Below are positions 57,401 through 63,400 of a DNA stretch of 64,000 nucleotides, piece after piece. Under the pieces are notes generated by a model. That model was not told the DNA's origin. It saw nothing but the letters and a program-made list of their open reading frames with translations, and ran no database searches. How positions within the stretch are numbered: the first letter of the stretch is position 1; the number at the start of each line of letters is the position of its first letter. This stretch comes from Aradus depressus. Its lineage: Eukaryota; Arthropoda; Insecta; Hemiptera; Aradidae. The stretch spans positions 16,644,027 to 16,708,026 of the forward strand of contig OY759221.1 in the NCBI GenBank assembly GCA_963662175.1. The letters run 5' to 3'. A program made the translations under genes and the position numbers.

Positions 57401-60400
57401 GACCAACGATATAGCACGTAGTAGGAGAGATGAGGCTTGTGGTCGAATAAAACAAACTAGTGCAATTTCTGCCAAGTTTTCGGCACTGAGTGTACCTTCT
57501 TCAGGGCCTGTATTGACATATATAAAATATATTGCGTTAATGTATGTAGATATGAATAAAGGACATAACATAATTGTGACTATACCAATAATTAACATTA
57601 AATAATTTACATGAAAACAAACTGAAATATTATATTTAAACAGAAAATCATAAACAATATAAACTAATTATAACTGATCTCTCATCCGTGTGACCTAATG
57701 AAATTTTATATTTCGATTCAGAACCTCTATAAAGATGGCACCTATTAGTTTTCAGCGAAATCGACTGTGTTAATCCCTCTCCTCTTTCGCCGATTTGACG
57801 AAAATTTACAGGTCGCCCTTCTGAGCTTCTGGATCCACAAATTGAATTCTTGTCGATATATTCATTATATTTCATTTTGTTGAAAATTATCGTGTTCAAG
57901 GATATACATTTGGTTATGTTTTAACTTTTCAAGGTGTTCAGTAAAATACTTTTTAATTATATTAAATATAATTTTAAAATATTTAAATTGCATTCAGTAG
58001 ATTAGTATAATCAGCAGATTAGAATTTGGCAACATTTTTTGAAAAATGTATGATAAATTATGTATAATTATAGGAAGAATTTCTTTATTTTAAACCACCT
58101 CCACGTTTTGGCTAGACATCTAAGGCAGTGCTCAGACATACTGCCAGCAGAATGACGCGGCACAGTGGTTTGCCTTGACGAGAATGTGAATGTGCGGCGA
58201 TTATTGTAATAAATAAATGAATTTGTATATGTGTATATATATTACATATAGGATCAAAATGAATACATAACAACTACTAAAAATACTCTAAATTTGAATA
58301 TTTTAATTCTAAGGTATAAGGTCTGATAGACAGTTGGTAATACATACAATGTATTGATGGGTTTTTACCTTTGAGGATTTTCATTTCTCATTTTCAGGGA
58401 TTGGTATAAAATGTATACTTATACCTAACCAACCTAACCTAACCTTATACCTACTAACAAAGGTTATCTGAATTTGAAGTTGAATGTCTTTGTTTTTACT
58501 AAAATTGATAAATGTTGAATATATTTTTTAAATTTAATTTATTGTAGTTATTGTGACTCATGCCCGGGCGTTATATCACTTACTACCTTAGCGACTAAAG
58601 AGCGCTCTGGTGGACATGAGCCCGATTCTACTGTGAAAGTCCTAAATTTTGAACTTACGCAGGTTTAATTACCTGACATCGTACTGGCTCGGCACCATCG
58701 CTTAGCGTCTCATCCAAAGGACGGTGTCCTAAAGATTTTTTCTTTCACCTTCCTATATCTAATTTTTTTTTTTATTTTCAGTGATATATTGAACAAGACT
58801 AGCTCAGGTTACGGGCTGAGCCAGGATCAGAGCAGTCCGTTAGCACAACCTAAGACTGAGGCCGTCTCACCTCCCCGATGTGCCTACGTTATGTCACCTA
58901 TACACCAGCCGCCAGTGCCTCCTTTGGTAAGTTTCATTTGTATTACTTACCCACCTAACAACTAGTATATAATCGGTCAAAAATTCGATGCGGAGTTTTT
59001 AACGGAATTTCATGTTTTCCAAACTTTATATTCCAAATATGAAAAAAAAAATTGTCTGTGAACATGATAACTCCCGATAGAATGAATGTGTCGACACGAA
59101 ATTTTATATGTGCGACCAAAACCCCATAAGAACAATACCTAAAGATTTTAGGGAGAAGGCTCAAAAACACTAGTAACTGCCGTTGTAATGAATGTATCGA
59201 CATGAAATTTCATATTTAAAGTTAAAATCCAATGAGGACATAATCTGTTTCAGCGCAATCGGCAGAAGGGAAGGGGGCTCAATTAAAAACACTTAATAAC
59301 TGCCGATGTAATGAATTTATCGGCACAAAATTTAGTATGAGGATTTAGGAGCCTCTCTGTAAGTCAACTGTTGAATATTAGCGCAAACGGTCGACTGGTT
59401 TTGGAGGAGGAGCGAAATGTGAATTGATTAATTCGTTCTGGGGAAGTTTACTGCTGATGATTCACCGACGACTTTATTTTGTTGTGTTCTTAAAAATTGT
59501 TTTTATTTTTTAAAGTAGGTAATTATATAGAGCAACGGTTGCCAACCTTTTTGGTGTACCATCTAATTGAATGGTCTGAAAGGCAAGTACATTAAAGCGC
59601 CGATTATCCAGTAAACAGATAATACAGGAGTATTTCACGTTTTCCGACCCACTGATTACAAAAATGAAAAACAAATATTTCTTATCTGTCTGTGTGTGTA
59701 CCTGTAAACAAGATAACTCCCAATAGTAATATATCGATATGAGATATTATATAATTGTACAGAACCCCATAAGAACGACACTGATATTCAGCCAAATCGA
59801 CCATAGGGAAGGGGAGAATTAGAGGAGAGGGCTCAACTCAAAAACTCCCAAAGGAGGAATAAAGGTATCGATATGAAGTTTATTATGAGGATTCAAAATT
59901 CTCTGTGCAAGTCAACTATCGATTTTTAACAAGAACTGTTAGAGGGAAAGCAGATACTTAGTTGATAAATTCGTGCTGAGGAAGTACATTACCGGTGATT
60001 ATTATATTTTGTTTTTCATATTTCATGTATACCTATGTGTATTTTTAAAAATAATATAAATTAGAAATGATCGTTTTATCTAGGCGAAAAGAACTGTGTT
60101 AATACGTATAGTTAGTAAGTTATTATGATTCATGACAGGGCTTCAACTACGAGATCATATCACCCAGCACTAGAGAGCTCTTTCGTCACTCTGGTGGACA
60201 TGAGCCCGACTCTTCTATGGGAGTCCTAAATTTAGCCTACACCAAATTTTTATTCAGCTAGGGTAGGAGAGTATCTGACATCGTATAGGCTCAGGAACAT
60301 CGCTTAACCTCCCATCTGGAAGGCCGGCAAGCTTAAGTTTATTTTACGTCTCAGCCGGGTTTCAAACCGCGATGTTGAGCTCAGTAAGCAAGCATGCATA

Positions 60401-63400
60401 CCACTGAGCTACCGGCGCCCACTACATAAGTATATATTTGACCTTAAAATAATCAGTATGTATGGTAGATATGTGCAACATGTGACTTCTGTTAGTTGTT
60501 TTTTTAACAATTGTTATACCTATCGTTATGTTGTATATAGAGGTGGATGTGCTTACACATTCCTATTCAGAATATAACAATTTACTGCAACATTCACAAA
60601 ATATAACATTTGTCTAATAACAATTTATAATATAATATATTGCCATTCTATCCGCTGCATGGTTCCCTTCAATACCCACGTGTGAGGGAATCCAGCAAAA
60701 AACCACTTGCTTATTATCCCTTATGCAATTCCCGAGAAGCTTTTGTATTTTATATACTAGGGGGCAGCGGCTGTTAAGCTGTTGGATACTCTGAAGAGCG
60801 GAGATGGAGTCGCTACAAATCATGTAGTTTCGACCTACATCGGAAGTGACACGATACAAATCATGTAGTTCCGACCTACATCGGAAGTGACAAAACTCAT
60901 TGCTTCAGCAACGGCGCTCAGTTCATTCATAATATAATATAACTCAGTTAATTCATAATATAATATAACAATTTACTGCAACATTCACAAAATATAACAT
61001 TTGTCTAATAATGTTCAAACATAAAATTTAACTTTAATCCTTCACAAACAAAGTTCAATTAAAAGTCTCAGGTTAATCAAGGAACTGGTTGTCTAAAAAT
61101 AAAAAAAAATTAAAAACAAAAAAATAACCCAATATAAATAATATAAATGACTGAAAATATACAAAATGTCTATTGTTTTCGTGGGAAAAAATGAAATTCT
61201 GATCAAATGCTCGATTACATTTTCTTCCTTAACTACATATGAAGCATTTTCAAAACATATATGTATCTATATTAAATAAGTGTCATTTGTTAGTATTGAA
61301 GTTGATCATTAAAGCATGTTTTGTTGTCTAGAATGCATCAGGTGGTTCTCCCGAGTCGCCAAGCCAGGAGCAGTTGAGTCTTTCTCCTCTGAGTATGGGA
61401 AGTCCGACATCACCGTCCGGAAAGTTTATACCTGGTTATAAGGTGAAATTATTATTTTATATTTTTCACCATAATTTTTTTTTTTTTTTTTTTTTTTTTT
61501 AATGAATGAATGAGGTTTATTTGGTATATCTACAATCAGTTATAATATAACTATAAGTAAATTTGATAACAGTGAGTGTAAAAAAAAAAAAAAAATAAAT
61601 AAAAAATAAAATAATAATAATAAATAAATAAAAAATTACAGAAAAAAAAAATAATAATAATAAAATAAGTAAAATAAATAAATAAATAAAAATAATAATA
61701 ATTAATAATAATAATAATTAATCACCATAATTAATAGTTTATTATGTCAATTACTGAAAGTAACTTTAAGTTTTATTGCAACAAAAAAATGTATGTGATG
61801 ACTTTCTTGTACCAACCCATTTTTTACAGATCACTCTCCATCTCAAATTCATTTCATTGTTTCTCATTGTTTCATTATATAAAGTAATTCTAAGCGAGAC
61901 TTTTTTATACCCAGTAATGCCAGTATGCATCCAGGAGAATGGCATGTTCAGGATTAAAAATAATGCCGACGTCGCTGCGGAGTTTGGAGAGCCCAAGGTC
62001 ACAGACGTGATAAGACTGGCGAGGCTTAGATGGGCAGGCCATGTGCAAAGGATGCAGGAGGCTGAAACCCCACGAAGACTGATGGTAGTGATCCCGGAGG
62101 GAAACAGAGGACAAGGAAGACCCAGGAAGAGATGGATGGACGCAGTCGATGTGGAAGCAATGAACCTTCGGCTGCAAAACTCGAGAACGCTGGCGCTGGA
62201 CAGGAATCTTTGGGGGAAGTGTCTGGAGGAGGCTACGGCTTGAATGGAGCTGTAGCGGCGAGGATGATGATGATGAATGCCAGTATGAAATGAATTTGAG
62301 ATGGGGAAGGGGGAGGGAGTGTGATGTGTGACGTTTTCCTTTATTTTTGTATAATATTTAGTTACAAAAAAAACTGCCAGTGATAAAAAGCTACTTTTAT
62401 ATTTGTTGCGTTTCAATTCTTACGGAATTTGATTTAAAATGTTTTGATGCGCTTTAACTTTTGTCATAATTTAACTTTTTTCGTAATGGTTCTATCTCAA
62501 ATCGGTGGTCGCATTAGCGGTTGGAAATTTAATAAGGAACATTTTTGGCAATAACCAATTTTAAAAACTAAATGTGCCTTTTAGTTTCCTTTACACCTTT
62601 TATTTTAAAGGGTTTTTGATTAAGACGTTATTATAAGCGGTATCTTGTTCAATGGAATAAAGATAAGTGACAGGATAAGAAACAGCGAGGTTCTACGGAA
62701 GGTGAAGCTAAGAAGCCTCCAGAAGGAAGCACACTTGATGAAGTGGAGATGGGCCGGGCATGTGAAAAGGATGAATCCTGGGCGATGGCTAAAGTCTGCG
62801 GGACTGGCTTCCTAGAGACAGTAGAAGAGGAAAAGGAAGACCAGGACTGCGGTGGGGGGACGAGATAGTGGAGAGAATAGGGGATGGATGGTGCACAGTG
62901 GCCAGGAACAGAGAAAGATGGAACAAATGTGTTACAGTACTATTTAAGAAATAACCCTCATTTTTACTTTTTGCTTTTGTTTTGTTCTATCTTGTTTTAT
63001 TTTTATTTTATTTTTAATCAAGAAGTAACAGTTATACTTAACAAATAATTTAATTTAATTTAGGAACAATCGTTATATGCTTTTCTGATTTCTTCTGTTG
63101 AAAGAGCAGTAGACTCAAAACCTCCAAAAGGAGAGGCTTTTGTTCCAAAAGAATGTCAATAAAGCTATTTTATTTTATTTTTTATTCTTTTATCTTGTTC
63201 AATACACTCAGGGCCCGAAATAAAGTGGTCTTATTTTACGTCCGATTTCGGCCAAGAACTATTCAGATTATAGTATAAGTTATATTCAGATTATTTTTTA
63301 TATTTTATTAAGTTTTATTTTTATTTATATATAAGTTTATAGCCACAATCGTTTCTGAGTTCTCACAAAGCTCTAATCACACACAGACAGAGAACCTTGC

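Noticed and set aside
61776..61927. Extension of the RTE frame upstream of 61928 as coding
   Set aside because: The open frame continues by chance into MITE sequence; the target duplication places the LINE boundary at 61928.
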